From: Streptomyces monomycini
GTDB lineage: Bacteria; Actinomycetota; Actinomycetes; Streptomycetales; Streptomycetaceae
Assembly (NCBI RefSeq): GCF_022271435.1
Contig: NZ_JAFIQY010000011.1
Span: 142,630 to 206,629 of the forward strand
Length of the DNA stretch: 64,000 nt
Direction: 5' to 3'
Both the position numbers and the translations under genes were made by a program. Positions 8,663-17,439 of the stretch are shown here, one piece after another. The notes under the pieces were generated by a model, which did no database searches, was not told where the DNA came from, and saw nothing but the letters and a program-made list of their open reading frames with translations. Within the stretch, counting starts at the first letter, position 1. Every line of letters begins with the position of its first letter.

Positions 8663-9475
8663 CTACGGGGCTGGTGGGGTGGTGCGTTGTCCGGGGATGG
8701 TGCCGGTGTGGGCAGGCGGGTCCGGCGGTTTGGGGGTGTCCGCCTTCACTGCGGTGACCGCGTCAGTCAGGTGCTTGCGTGTGGTGTCGGCAAGGGCGGT
8801 GCCGTGGTGGCTGTCGAGCAGCTGTTGGGCGAGGCGGTGCAGTTTGGTGTTGGTCTTCTGCGAGGTGGTGACCAGGGCGGTCCAGGCTGCTTCGGCGGAC
8901 AGGCTGAAGGTGGCCATCAGGATGCCGCGGGCCAGGTCGATGACCGGCCGGGTCTGCATGGCCCGGCGCAGCTGGGCCACTTCCGTGCGCAAGTCCTGAC
9001 CGGTGCCGTCCTGGAGGCTGGTGCGTTCGCCGGGGATGGGGGGGGACAGGGAGGGCTGGCCGTTCGCGGACGGGGCCTGGAACAGGTCCCGGGTGCCGGT
9101 CAGGTCCAGGATCCGGTCGACGGCGCGGCTGCGGGTGGCGATGACCAGGCTCTTGTCCTGGGCGAGGGCGCGCCTGCGCAGGTCCAGCAGCAGGCCCAGC
9201 CCGGCGCAGTCGCAAAAGTGCACGGCGCCCAAATGCAGGTCGAGGCCGTGGCCGCAGTGGGCGAGGGCTGCGTGCAGGCCCGGTTCGATGTGCCGGCCGG
9301 CCTCCCAGTCGAGTTCACCCTTTATCACCAGGCTGGCCCGGTCACCATCGGCGGTGACCTCGATCGCCAGCAGGTGCGGCCCGGACGTCGTCGGTCCCGG
9401 CGGAGGCGCGCCGCTGGAGGAGGGCCCGGGGTCCTGCCCGGTGAAGCGGGGAGCGCTGGGCGCGGGCTCGGGCAT
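8663..9475 (-). CDS. STAS-ANTAR regulator
   Basis: A 270-residue protein. Residues 36-130 form a STAS domain (IKGELDWEAGRHIEPGL, then DLHLGAVHFCDCAGLGLLLDLRRRAL). Residues about 160-222 form an ANTAR RNA-binding domain (EVAQLRRAMQTRPVIDLARG, then FSLSAEAAWTALVTTSQKTN). ANTAR proteins bind paired hexaloop hairpins in nascent RNA and prevent termination; the fused STAS domain suggests control by protein partner exchange. The flanks are Pro-rich and likely disordered. It is divergent from a winged-helix gene, with about 130 bases between the start codons. Confidence 0.85.
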   Translation of the reverse strand: MPEPAPSAPRFTGQDPGPSSSGAPPPGPTTSGPHLLAIEVTADGDRASLVIKGELDWEAGRHIEPGLHAALAHCGHGLDLHLGAVHFCDCAGLGLLLDLRRRALAQDKSLVIATRSRAVDRILDLTGTRDLFQAPSANGQPSLSPPIPGERTSLQDGTGQDLRTEVAQLRRAMQTRPVIDLARGILMATFSLSAEAAWTALVTTSQKTNTKLHRLAQQLLDSHHGTALADTTRKHLTDAVTAVKADTPKPPDPPAHTGTIPGQRTTPPAP

Positions 9476-9550
9476 GGCCGTCCTCTCCGTCGTGCATGCA
9501 CCTGCCTTGGTGTCCAGAGTCGTCCACCCCGGACACGCACGTCAATCAAT

Positions 9551-9602
9551 ACGTGAAGAATGGTACGTGCTTTGTGGTGCGTGAAACGCAGGTCGCTATA
9601 GT
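9551..9602 (+). promoter_or_regulatory. Promoter of the winged-helix gene with ACGTG repeats
   Basis: TATAGT at 9597-9602 is a good -10 box only 6 bases before ATG 9609, which predicts a leaderless mRNA. Upstream, three similar motifs (TACGTGAA, TACGTGCT, TGCGTGAA) are spaced about 13-16 bases apart and may be operator half-sites. No clean -35 box was found; TTGTGG at 9572 is the nearest, at 19 bases. Confidence 0.5.
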
Positions 9603-9608
9603 CGGGGC

Positions 9609-9959
9609 ATGTATGAGGTGCCCGAGCCCCACGCCGGATGGACGTTTTTGACCAATCACGCCCGGGTGCTGGCGGTCATCGCCGACAACGATCACGCCCG
9701 CATCCGCGACATCGCCGCGCACTGCCGGCTGACCGAACGCGCCGTGCAGAAGATCATCGTCGACCTGGAAGGCGACGGGTACCTCTCCCGCACCCGCGAA
9801 GGGCGCTCCAACGCCTACCGGATCGAACCCGGCAAAACGTTGCGGCACCCGGCCGAAGCAGACCTCGGCCTGACCGTGGCCGCCCTGCTCTCCCTGCTCG
9901 TGCGGGACGAACAAGAGCGCACCACGCCCGCCGACGGCCGGCATACCGGCACGGCCTGA
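9609..9959 (+). CDS. Winged-helix (MarR-like) transcription regulator
   Basis: A 116-residue protein. ARVLAVIADNDHARIRDIAAHCRLTERAVQKIIVDLEGDGYLSRTREGRSNAYRI is a complete winged helix-turn-helix with wing. This small architecture is common in Streptomyces and is often annotated as a MarR-like or HTH_24 regulator. The C-terminal helix (LGLTVAALLSLLVRDEQER) probably dimerises. There is no ribosome site, and the -10 box sits right at the start codon, so translation is probably leaderless. It is followed by a hairpin terminator. Confidence 0.85.
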   Translation: MYEVPEPHAGWTFLTNHARVLAVIADNDHARIRDIAAHCRLTERAVQKIIVDLEGDGYLSRTREGRSNAYRIEPGKTLRHPAEADLGLTVAALLSLLVRDEQERTTPADGRHTGTA

Positions 9960-9961
9960 CC

Positions 9962-9985
9962 CCTGGCGGCCCGCTGGCCGCCAGG
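9962..9985 (+). terminator. Hairpin after the winged-helix gene
   Basis: Perfect 10-base arms (9962-9971 and 9976-9985) with a CGCT loop, starting 3 bases after the stop codon. Confidence 0.75.
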
Positions 9986-10094
9986 CGCTCAAGCCCCTCC
10001 AGCGTCCCCGCAGACGCGCGACCATGCCGGTGTCTGTCAGGCGGCTCACCGGGGGCCGACCGGGCTCCAGCCCGGTCGGCGAAGTCCGGCTCCG

Positions 10095-10535
10095 TGGAAG
10101 CCTCCTCTCGACGGCTGCCGAGCGGGCGGCGCAGACATGCCTCACCCAGCACCGCCCACAACCGGGGCGCACCGGGTGCGCTCAGCAGACTCTGCCGCCG
10201 CAGGCGCAGGTCGACCCGGCGTGCGATCTCCTCTCCGGTCACCTGCGAGGTGCCGAGCCGGCCCACCGCCCGGGCGTAGCCGGCCATCTGCTGCCGCCCG
10301 GGCACGAACTGCCCCTTGTAGGGCGGATGGCCGAGGCGGCCTCTTCCAGGCCGGGGAGCGTCTCACGGCCCAGTTCGAGGTGGCACATCTTGACGTGCGA
10401 GCCGCGAATGACGTCTCCGGCCGCATTCGGGGTGATGCCTGCCGCCTCCCGAACACCCTCACGTCCCTCAGGTCGGACGAACGTTCCTCGTCGACCCGGC
10501 AGGCCCGGTGGGAGTGGTGAGTATCCGGCCGACAT
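10095..10535 (-). pseudogene. Decayed Scr1-type XRE regulator (DUF5753 family)
   Basis: Two pieces in different frames are recognisable. The first (about 10340-10470) has the helix-turn-helix LREAAGI-like segment ending HVKMCHLELGR. The second (about 10100-10290) has the DUF5753 features GYARAVGRL, EEIARRVDLRLRRQSLL and APRLWAVLGEACLRRPLG. The middle of the protein is missing and the end is lost. Compare the intact relative at 46610-47542 (310 residues). It lies just downstream of a DUF397 gene, its usual partner. Confidence 0.65.
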
Positions 10536-10540
10536 ATGCG

Positions 10541-10786
10541 TCAGCCGGCCGTGGTGAGTTCGTCGAAGTCCCCGTCCTTGGCTCCTTGGACGAAAGCCGC
10601 GATCTCGGCGCGGGTGTAGACCAGGGCCGGACCCGCCGGGTGGCGGGAGTTGCGCATCGCCACCCGGCCATCAGCCAGAACAGCCAGCTCAACGCAGTTC
10701 CCGTAGGGATTGCTGCGGGAACTCTTGCGCCACACCGCCCCCTCGACCGCTTCGGCAGATACGCCGTTGGAATATGACTCCTCCAT
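10541..10786 (-). CDS. DUF397 protein
   Basis: An 81-residue protein with the family's hallmark features: VWRKSSRSNPYGNCVELAVL, VAMRNSRHPAGPALVYTRAEI and a C-terminal helix FVQGAKDGDFDEL. DUF397 proteins are small partners of Scr1/WhiJ-type XRE regulators in Streptomyces development and antibiotic control. Here the cognate regulator gene immediately downstream is decayed, so this copy is an orphan. It resembles the DUF397 at 47633-47869 closely, including the upstream operator-like sequence. Confidence 0.85.
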   Translation of the reverse strand: MEESYSNGVSAEAVEGAVWRKSSRSNPYGNCVELAVLADGRVAMRNSRHPAGPALVYTRAEIAAFVQGAKDGDFDELTTAG

Positions 10787-10874
10787 GTTCCCTCCTCATC
10801 CAGGACCGGATGCCGACTGTGCCGGGGCCGCAAGCGCATGGCGGGATATGGGCCCCGCGCGGCCGTTCTTGCCG

Positions 10875-10889
10875 ATGCAATTGCAGATG
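10875..10889 (-). promoter_or_regulatory. Operator-like AT-rich element upstream of DUF397
   Basis: The 15-mer ATGCAATTGCAGATG matches 12 of 15 positions with the sequence at 47954-47968. Both lie 85-89 bases upstream of the start codons of the two DUF397 genes. Such AT-rich matches stand out in this GC-rich DNA. It is probably the binding site of the Scr1 regulator. Confidence 0.45.
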
Positions 10890-10977
10890 TACTTGCAGCG
10901 ACGGGCGGCCGACGAGGATGCTAGCGCTCCCCAACCACGCGGCCCAGCCCCCGAAATGAACCCTGGCGGAGATCGCG

Positions 10978-11385
10978 ATGACCACACTTTCGGCACCGGC
11001 CGGGCGCGACGCCCCCCACGCGGTGCCGCCCTGCGACCGCGAGCCCTACCTGACGTTGGCCCAGGCAGTTCTGGCCTGGTCCGGACCGTACGAAGTGCTC
11101 CAGCCCCGCGACTACGAACAGATCGCGCTGCAACTGGCCGGCCACGCCCGCAGCGTCGCCGACGACGTGCGACGCTGCTGCATGGCACTGCCGAAGGCCA
11201 GTGCGATACGGGCCCTGACCGAGATCGTGCTCGGCGAAGCCGAACGACGCCTGGCACCACCACCACGGCCCACGGTCACCGGCGTGCAAAACCTTGCCCG
11301 GCTCCTGCGCGCCCTCTACGAGCGCCACGACCGCCTGCATCACGCACCACAGCTCAGTCACGCCGCCCGCTCATCTGACGGCTGA
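10978..11385 (+). CDS. DUF6415-like small protein
   Basis: A 135-residue, largely helical protein (EPYLTLAQAVLAWSGPYEVL, then YEQIALQLAGHARSVADDVRR, then LARLLRALYERHDRL). The spacing resembles the Streptomyces family often labelled DUF6415, of which 14461-14880 is a clearer member. There is no signal peptide or membrane segment. The start ATG 10978 is preceded by GGCGGAGAT. Function unknown. Confidence 0.6.
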   Translation: MTTLSAPAGRDAPHAVPPCDREPYLTLAQAVLAWSGPYEVLQPRDYEQIALQLAGHARSVADDVRRCCMALPKASAIRALTEIVLGEAERRLAPPPRPTVTGVQNLARLLRALYERHDRLHHAPQLSHAARSSDG

Positions 11386-11632
11386 CGCGGACTGCCCCCA
11401 AGGCCCGAGACCGCGCTGGCTCTCCCCGGCCAGCACGGACCTAGAGCCGCATCAGGCAACGTTCGCCCTGCCGAGGTGCGGGTGATGATCTCCGTGATAC
11501 CTTCGGCGCCGCCGTGCACCACTGCACATTCGAGGAGGTGAGTCCGATTAACGCTGTGACCAGTCGGGGCTCCCTCCTTTGCATGGCCTAGGGAGCGCCT
11601 GCACAAGGCATCCCGAAAGGCTTGAAACGCTG

Positions 11633-12361
11633 ATGCGCTTCACCTCCCAGACGTCGTCGGACGGCGTCACCGAGCAGTTCTTCACCCTCAACGAGATTCC
11701 TGGCGTGCTGTGGACGCCGGAAGACGCCTGCGGTACTCGTCCCCTGATTCTGCTGGGACATGGCGGCGGGCAGCACAAGATGGCCCCTGGCACCGTGTCC
11801 CGCGCGCGCCGCTACGCCGCCGAGGGTTTCGCGGTCGTCGCGATTGACGCGCCCAACCACGGAGACAGGGCCAGGGACGAGGAGTTCGGCCGGATCGCGG
11901 CCGAGATGCGGGCCGGCATGGCTGCCGGTGAGAATCCGGGCGCGCTGGTCGCCGGCTTGCACAGCTATCTGGCCCCTCAGGCCGTCGCGGACTGGCGAGC
12001 GGTCCTGACCGCGGTCCAGCGCCTCGACCAGGTCGGCGTCGGCCCCGTGGGCTACTGCGGCATGTCGATGGGCTGCGGGCTCGGTATCCCGCTCATCGCC
12101 GCAGAACCCCGGATCCGCGCGGCAGTGCTGGGCCTGCTCGGCCTGTGTGGGCTGGCCGAGGACGCCGGGCGGATCACCGTGCCGGTGCAGTTCCTGGTCC
12201 AGTGGGACGATCAGATGGTTCCGCGGGAGCTCAGTCTGGCGTTGTTCGACGCCCTGGCCTCGGCTGAGAAGACGCTGCACGCCAACCCCGGCAGGCACGG
12301 GGATGTGCCGTCGTTCGAAGTGGACAGCTCGCTGCGGTTCTTCGCTCGGCATCTGAGCTGA
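11633..12361 (+). CDS. Alpha/beta hydrolase (paralogue of 722-1453)
   Basis: A 242-residue protein from ATG 11633. It carries LILLGHGGGQHKMAP, GYCGMSMGCGLG (nucleophile elbow GMSMG, Ser near residue 148), FLVQWDDQMVPRE (acid) and a C-terminal PGRHGDVP with the catalytic His. About half of the residues align with the hydrolase at 722-1453, with the same length and order. The GHGGG segment and GxSMG elbow are more canonical than in the other copy, so this one is more likely to be catalytically intact. Substrate unknown. Confidence 0.78.
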   Translation: MRFTSQTSSDGVTEQFFTLNEIPGVLWTPEDACGTRPLILLGHGGGQHKMAPGTVSRARRYAAEGFAVVAIDAPNHGDRARDEEFGRIAAEMRAGMAAGENPGALVAGLHSYLAPQAVADWRAVLTAVQRLDQVGVGPVGYCGMSMGCGLGIPLIAAEPRIRAAVLGLLGLCGLAEDAGRITVPVQFLVQWDDQMVPRELSLALFDALASAEKTLHANPGRHGDVPSFEVDSSLRFFARHLS

Positions 12362-12603
12362 CACGAGGTCCCAGTACTCGGCGCGCTGGCCTGGAACTCG
12401 TTCCCGGTCAGCGCGTTCGGTCCAGGCTGTTCGGTATGGCCGGTGCAGAGCTCCCGCACCGTGATTTCGAGCCATGCTGAAGTGATGCTTTGCCGCCTTC
12501 AGTTCGGCATGTGCCCTACCCACGCCCTTCCTCATTGCCCTGGGCGTGGCGGCGCGCATGGGCCAGCAACTCGAAGACCCGGAGCAGTCGGTGTTGGCCA
12601 GCG

Positions 12604-14125
12604 TCAGTATCCGGCTCTCGTGGCGTCCAGCGCGGGTGCGGGGAAGCCGATCAGGAGCAGGGTCACATCGTCAGCGGTGTCGGTCGCGGTGGCGTCGGGC
12701 AGCATGGCCTGCACGACGTGGTCGGCAGCCGTCTCCAGACCGCCGGTCTGCGAGCAGGCTTCCCGTAGCGTCGCCGTCAGGGCGGTGATGCGGGTGTCGA
12801 TGTCGCTGTGCGAGGTCTCGACCAGGCCGTCGGTGTACAGGGCCAAGGTGGTGCCGGCCCGCAGCGGCAGCCGTACCTGCTGGTGCGATACCCCGCCCAC
12901 TCCCAGCGGCACGCCTGTCGGCACCTCCAGGGGCTCCACCGCTCCGCCCGGTGTGACCTGCAACGCGGGCAGGTGTCCGGCCGAGCACACGGTCACCTCA
13001 CCCTGGCCCGGGTCGGCCTCCGCGTACAGGCAGGTGACGAACTGCTCGGGCAGACCACGGGTGAAGGTGTCCAGCGTCGCCATCAGCTCCCGCGGCTGAG
13101 CCCCGTGCAACGCCAGGGCCCGGGCCGCCGAACGCAGCTGCCCCATGACCACGGCGGCTTCCAGACCGCGGCCCATCACATCGCCGATGATGATCCCGGT
13201 GCGCCCGGCCCCGAGGTCGATCAGGTCGTACCAGTCCCCGCCCACCCCGCGCCCTTGGGTGGAGGGCAGGTAGCGGGCGGCCGCGTCGGTGCCGGGGATG
13301 CGTTCGGCCTCGCCCATCAGGCGCAGTGCCAGGGACAGGTGCCGTAGCTCGGCGATCTCCTTCTCCGTGCTTTTGCGGCAGGTGATGTCGCGCATGGTCG
13401 CAGGCACCGGTGACGTTCCCGCTGCGGTCGCGGATCGGCCACAGCGTCACGTCGATGTCCAGCAGCCGCCCGTCGCGGGTCAGGCGGTGGGTTTCGTAGT
13501 GCTCGATCCGCTCCCCACCGGCGATGCGCATCAGAAGGCTGGCTTCCTCCTCCCGCAGCTCTGGCGGGATGATCAGCCCGACGTGCTGGCCGAGGGCCCG
13601 GGCTGCGGGGTGGCCGAACAGGCGCTCAGAGGCCGCGTTCCAGAAGGTGATCCGGCCGTCGACCGTCTTGATAAGGGTGGCGTCCTGGGAGGATTCGACG
13701 AGGACCGCCAGTTCGTCAGTGCGGGCATCAGCGCGTTTGCGGGCGGTGATGTCGCGCATGACCGAACAGGCGGTGTGGACGGTGCCGTCCGCACCGCGCA
13801 GCGGCCACAGTGACACATCGATGTCCACCAGGCGTCCGCTTCGGGTCAGGCGCTGGGTTTCGTAGTGCTCGACCAACTCGCCGCTGCTGATGCGCCGGAG
13901 GAGTTCGGCCTCCTCCTTCCGCAGGTGCGGCGGGATGATCAGTCCGATGTGCTGGCCCAGGGCCTCGCCGGGGTGGCAGCCGAACAGGCGCTCGGCGGCG
14001 GTGTTCCAGAAGGTGATCTGCCCGTCGACCGTCTTGATCAAGATGGCATCCTGCGAGCACTCCACCAGGTCCCGGAACAGTTCCGGACGGCGCACACCGT
14101 GGCGTGCGGGTGCCGCTGACGTCAT
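12604..14125 (-). pseudogene. PAS-PAS-PP2C (SpoIIE-type) phosphatase, split by one extra base
   Basis: From 14125 two PAS domains follow each other (each with SQDA.LIKTVDG.ITFWN.A.ERLFG and a closing VMRDIT-type strand). The SpoIIE/PP2C domain (GRGVGGDWYDLIDL, IIIGDVMGRGLEAA, YTDGLVETSHSD, TADDVTLLLIG) continues in a different frame and ends at 12604. Removing one G near 13405 restores an uninterrupted reading (...GASTMRDITCRKSTEKE). There is no homopolymer there, so this is a mutation or a sequencing error rather than slippage. The intact form would sense light, oxygen or ligands and dephosphorylate STAS proteins. Confidence 0.8.
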
Positions 14126-14460
14126 TGCTGCCTCATTTCGCCCGACAGACCGGCATCCGGGCCGGCTTGAACAAGGCCCGCACGCCTCGCGCGGTCCAAG
14201 CCCGGCGAGTGCGCATATTTCACCACCACTACCCCGTCAGCGCCGCCTTAGCGCGTCCTTGTCTCCTGCGCGTACGACAATGTCTGTTCAGTTCCGCAAA
14301 ATGATCGCCCCAGGACCGATGCAGAGCAGTAGGGGACACGGCAGGCGCATAGTGTGCTCCGGTCCCGGGCCAGGCGAACACCCGCCCACTGATACCAACT
14401 TCACGGTGAACCACCCTTTTCAGGCCGGCGGGCGCCGTTCGTGAACGGCACGGTGGAGCC
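14126..14460. other. Intergenic region between divergent genes
   Basis: No gene is visible. It should hold the promoters of the PAS-phosphatase gene and the DUF6415-like gene. Confidence 0.4.
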
Positions 14461-14880
14461 GTGCAGACTGTGAAGATCACTCCCCGGTCGCGCTCTGCCC
14501 TGTCGGCCGCCGGCGTTCTGGCCGGAACTCCGTGGGAAGGCGGGGCCCTGCAGGGTGCCCTGGCCCGCGCAGGGCAGGTGTGCGGTGATGCCGCCGCCGA
14601 GCCCGATGACCGGACGGCGGTGGAGGCCGCCTTGTGCGGTCACATCACCGTGCTGGCGGCGCCCGTGCGAGCCCGTGCGAACACGCTGTGGCGCGGCGAC
14701 GTGGAATGGGACCGGCTGACCGCGCGCCTGGACGACCTCGACCACGTCATCCGCCGTCCGCTGCGCGAGCGCCAGCCGCCCACTCGGGCCCACCTCACCG
14801 AGCTGGTCAGCGCCGCCCAATGGCTCCTGGGTCTCACATGCCACGACGCTGCTGCAACAGTCGCAGCGGTCCGCATGTGA
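14461..14880 (+). CDS. DUF6415-like protein
   Basis: A 139-residue protein. The core TAVEAALCGHITVLAAPVRARANTLWRGDVEWDRLTARLDDLDHVI and the tail LVSAAQWLLGLTC fit the Streptomyces DUF6415 pattern. GTG 14461 follows GGTGGAG by 2 bases; GTG 14470 is the alternative with better spacing. It is soluble and helical, of unknown function, and related to 10978-11385. Confidence 0.65.
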   Translation: MQTVKITPRSRSALSAAGVLAGTPWEGGALQGALARAGQVCGDAAAEPDDRTAVEAALCGHITVLAAPVRARANTLWRGDVEWDRLTARLDDLDHVIRRPLRERQPPTRAHLTELVSAAQWLLGLTCHDAAATVAAVRM

Positions 14881-14949
14881 GGGTTCGCAACGCGACGGAA
14901 AGCCCGTGTCACCGGCTCAGGCGCCGCTTGAACGCCTTCACGGACCGTC

Positions 14950-15456
14950 CTAACCGCCGGTCGTACCGTCGAGCATCTCGCGCAGGATGTCCAGGTGGCC
15001 GTTGTGGCGGGCGGTCTCCTCGATGAGGTGGAGCAGGATCCAGCGCAGGTCGACGTGAAGACCGTTGCGGATGGTTCCCTCGGCCTGCTTGCCCAGATCG
15101 TTCCCGGCGACCAGTTCGCGGTAACGGGCGCTCTGTTCGGCGTATTCGTCGAGCAACTGCGTAAGCGGGAAGCCGACGGCGATACGCATCTCGCGGTCGG
15201 GATCCTCATCCGTCATGGGGGCCCGGTCTTCCTCGCCGAGGAAGACCACCTGGAACCAGTAGTACTCGACCCAGCGCAGATGGTTGATCACTCCGCTCAC
15301 GGTCATCAGCGGTGAGCCCGGCAGGAGCGCCTTGCGCGCGTTCTCCGCAGAGATGCCCTCGCACTTGGTGCGGGCGGTCTCCCGTGTGTAGTCGAGGAAG
15401 GTGGTGAGCTGGGTGCGCTCGTCCCACACGGGTGGTGTGTCGTCGATTCTGGTCAT
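14950..15456 (-). CDS. DinB/DUF664-family protein
   Basis: A 168-residue four-helix protein of the DinB-like superfamily. It carries the first helix FLDYTRETARTKCEGI, the metal-ligand motif GVINHLRWVEYYWF, and the C-terminal pair LRWILLHLIEETARHNGHLDILRE, whose histidines complete the usual His triad. Members include mycothiol-dependent thiol transferases and detoxification enzymes in actinomycetes. The substrate is unknown. It is a single gene, with no partner evident. Confidence 0.88.
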   Translation of the reverse strand: MTRIDDTPPVWDERTQLTTFLDYTRETARTKCEGISAENARKALLPGSPLMTVSGVINHLRWVEYYWFQVVFLGEEDRAPMTDEDPDREMRIAVGFPLTQLLDEYAEQSARYRELVAGNDLGKQAEGTIRNGLHVDLRWILLHLIEETARHNGHLDILREMLDGTTGG

Positions 15457-15739
15457 CGCACGAAGCGTCTCCGATCACCGCGATCGCTGTCGAGGCATTT
15501 AACGACGGGCTCAACCTGCTCCACCGGCTCCGTGGCGGGCAGGCCGCTATTGCCGTTCAGTGCCGGTGGGTCGCCCGGCGTGGATCGCCGGACGGGCGCT
15601 AGGCTCTCGGCAGCCCGCACCATGGAGCATGCGGGCCAGGCCCCGGTCCCCACTACGGGATGAGCATGGCCGGGGCCACCCCGGCCGTGGCTGACCGCTG
15701 GCGGAGGCTGATGGCCGGTATCTCGTCTCCTTGCGGCTT

Positions 15740-16440
15740 ACCGGCCTGACGGCCGGTGGTGGCCACGGGCCCCTGCGGCGTGCCGGGCAGGCATGAAAGC
15801 TGCCGGGGGCGGCCTGGTCCAGCTGACGTACGAACTGCTGGAAGCAGAGCACGACCGTGATCGGTGCAGGGCGGTGACGACGATACCGGTCGGTGTGGCG
15901 GGAGCACACAGCACACAAAGAGTGGTGGTTACGGCCGCACAGCAGACGAGCACGCACCAGGCGAGAGCGGTACGCCGGCGGTGGACGCGGGGCCACGCAG
16001 CATCGACTGACTGGGTCGCCGCAATATGGTGCGTAGATCAGCAGAGGCCACAGCGACGCGACGCCGGGCGGGTCGGCGCCAGATGCGGCCTGGCGCAGCG
16101 GTCGGTAGCAGGCCGCCGCGCTGAACACGCTGACGGTTACGACGACCGCAGTGGTCAACTTGTCGGCGGTGCCGCGCCGGTCCCGCCTCGGGCGATGCCG
16201 GGGCGGGAGACTGCTCGGCGGTGTGCAGCAGTACAGCCAGTTCGGCATCCAGGTCATCGGAAACCACCGGGTGGCGGGCGGCGTCATCCAGGTCGCTGAG
16301 GGCTCCCGGTTCTTTCTGGCCGCGAAACAGCGATCCGCTGTTCGTGCCGCATGCGCCTCTTCGCCTGAGCCTGGCCGGCGGTCGGCGGAGGAATGCGCTG
16401 CGAAGCCGGAGACCGTCGTCGTTACATGGAAGCCTGGCGC
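15740..16440 (-). pseudogene. Remnant of a DUF2637 (SpdB-like) membrane protein
   Basis: One frame (about 16180-16330) reads LSDLDDAARHPVVSDDLDAELAVLLHTAEQ. A second (about 15990-16150) reads LTTAVVVTVSVFSAAACYRPLRQAASGADPPGVASLWPLLI. The second piece has the Y..L...A...G.P...A.LWPL.I signature of DUF2637, a transmembrane family found on Streptomyces conjugative plasmids. The frames do not join without indels and the later helices are unclear. This suggests past plasmid-related content. Confidence 0.35.
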
Positions 16441-16575
16441 GGTGCCGCTCAGGCCGGCGTCCGGGTGCTGCTGGCTGACCGGGTCTGTGACGGGCTCCAG
16501 CAGGTGCAGTAAGGGAGGTTCGTACACAACGATCTTTCACTCACAGGACAGGAGGCAGCGCGAGGGGCTGGCGCC

Positions 16576-16842
16576 TCAGGGAGAAGCCCGGGTCTGGAAG
16601 GAAGCGGTGTCATGGTGCGGCTCTGACGGCTGCAGCGGTGGGGGCTGACGAATGCGATCGAGGTCGAACAGCAGGCGCACCAGCAGGTCGGCGCAGTACG
16701 CGAGCGCGACGCGCTCAGTGCCGCACTGCAGGACGTAGACCGAGGATGCCGGCCCTACCGCCGCATGGGCCGGAGCAGGTTTGAGTACCCAGCGGCCGAG
16801 CCGGCGCACGGGCAGCACATGGGCCTGTGGAAGAACGCTCAC
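16576..16842 (-). CDS. Small hypothetical protein
   Basis: An 88-residue frame from GTG 16842, or up to 97 residues from 16869, with consistently GC-rich third positions. The central stretch SSVYVLQCGTERVALAYCADLLVRLLFDLDRI looks like a folded beta-alpha unit. The C-terminus is polar and disordered. There is no membrane segment. I do not recognise it. Confidence 0.5.
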   Translation of the reverse strand: MSVLPQAHVLPVRRLGRWVLKPAPAHAAVGPASSVYVLQCGTERVALAYCADLLVRLLFDLDRIRQPPPLQPSEPHHDTASFQTRASP

Positions 16843-17439
16843 GCTTCCCGCAACGGCACCACAGCGCAAGGAGAAACGCCTATTACCCCTTTTTGAACCT
16901 TCAGGTGTGCAAAGTCGTATTGCTCATTATTACTGCCCAGCTGCAGACCCGCCCCCCGAGCAGACCGTCAGGACGGTACAGCCGGGTCCGCTCCTCTGGG
17001 CGGGCAGACACTGCCGGCTGGGCCAGGAGGCGCGCGAGGCGGCGGGCCGGACGGCGGCCGGGAGCCGGTGGCGACGACATGCGCAGCCCGTAACTGTTCC
17101 CCGGTGTTCCGCGGTGTATCGCATCGGCTCAACCCCTCCACCGCCGGTGTAAGCCGTTCGGTCCTTGCCTTGTCCGCTTGGAGGTCGCTTTCGGCCTGTC
17201 GCCGCACAGGGGTACGAGCAAGTAGCAGTGTCGTTTTGCGGATCGGCCTGCCCGCCGGGTGTCGTTTCGTGTGCTGTCCGTCGGCAGCACGGCTGAGGAC
17301 GATAGATCGTGAACAGTCAGCCACGTGGACCTGTTCACTGCCTGCACTGGCCCCGACCCCGCTGGTGCGCTCAAGGCGGCGAAGGCCGGCCCCCAGGCAC
17401 GGTCGTCCTTCGCCGTTCACTACCAGATGAGCAGGAGCC
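16843..17439. other. Gene-free stretch
   Basis: Several overlapping frames occur on both strands but none has coding character. Nothing further seen. Confidence 0.4.
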
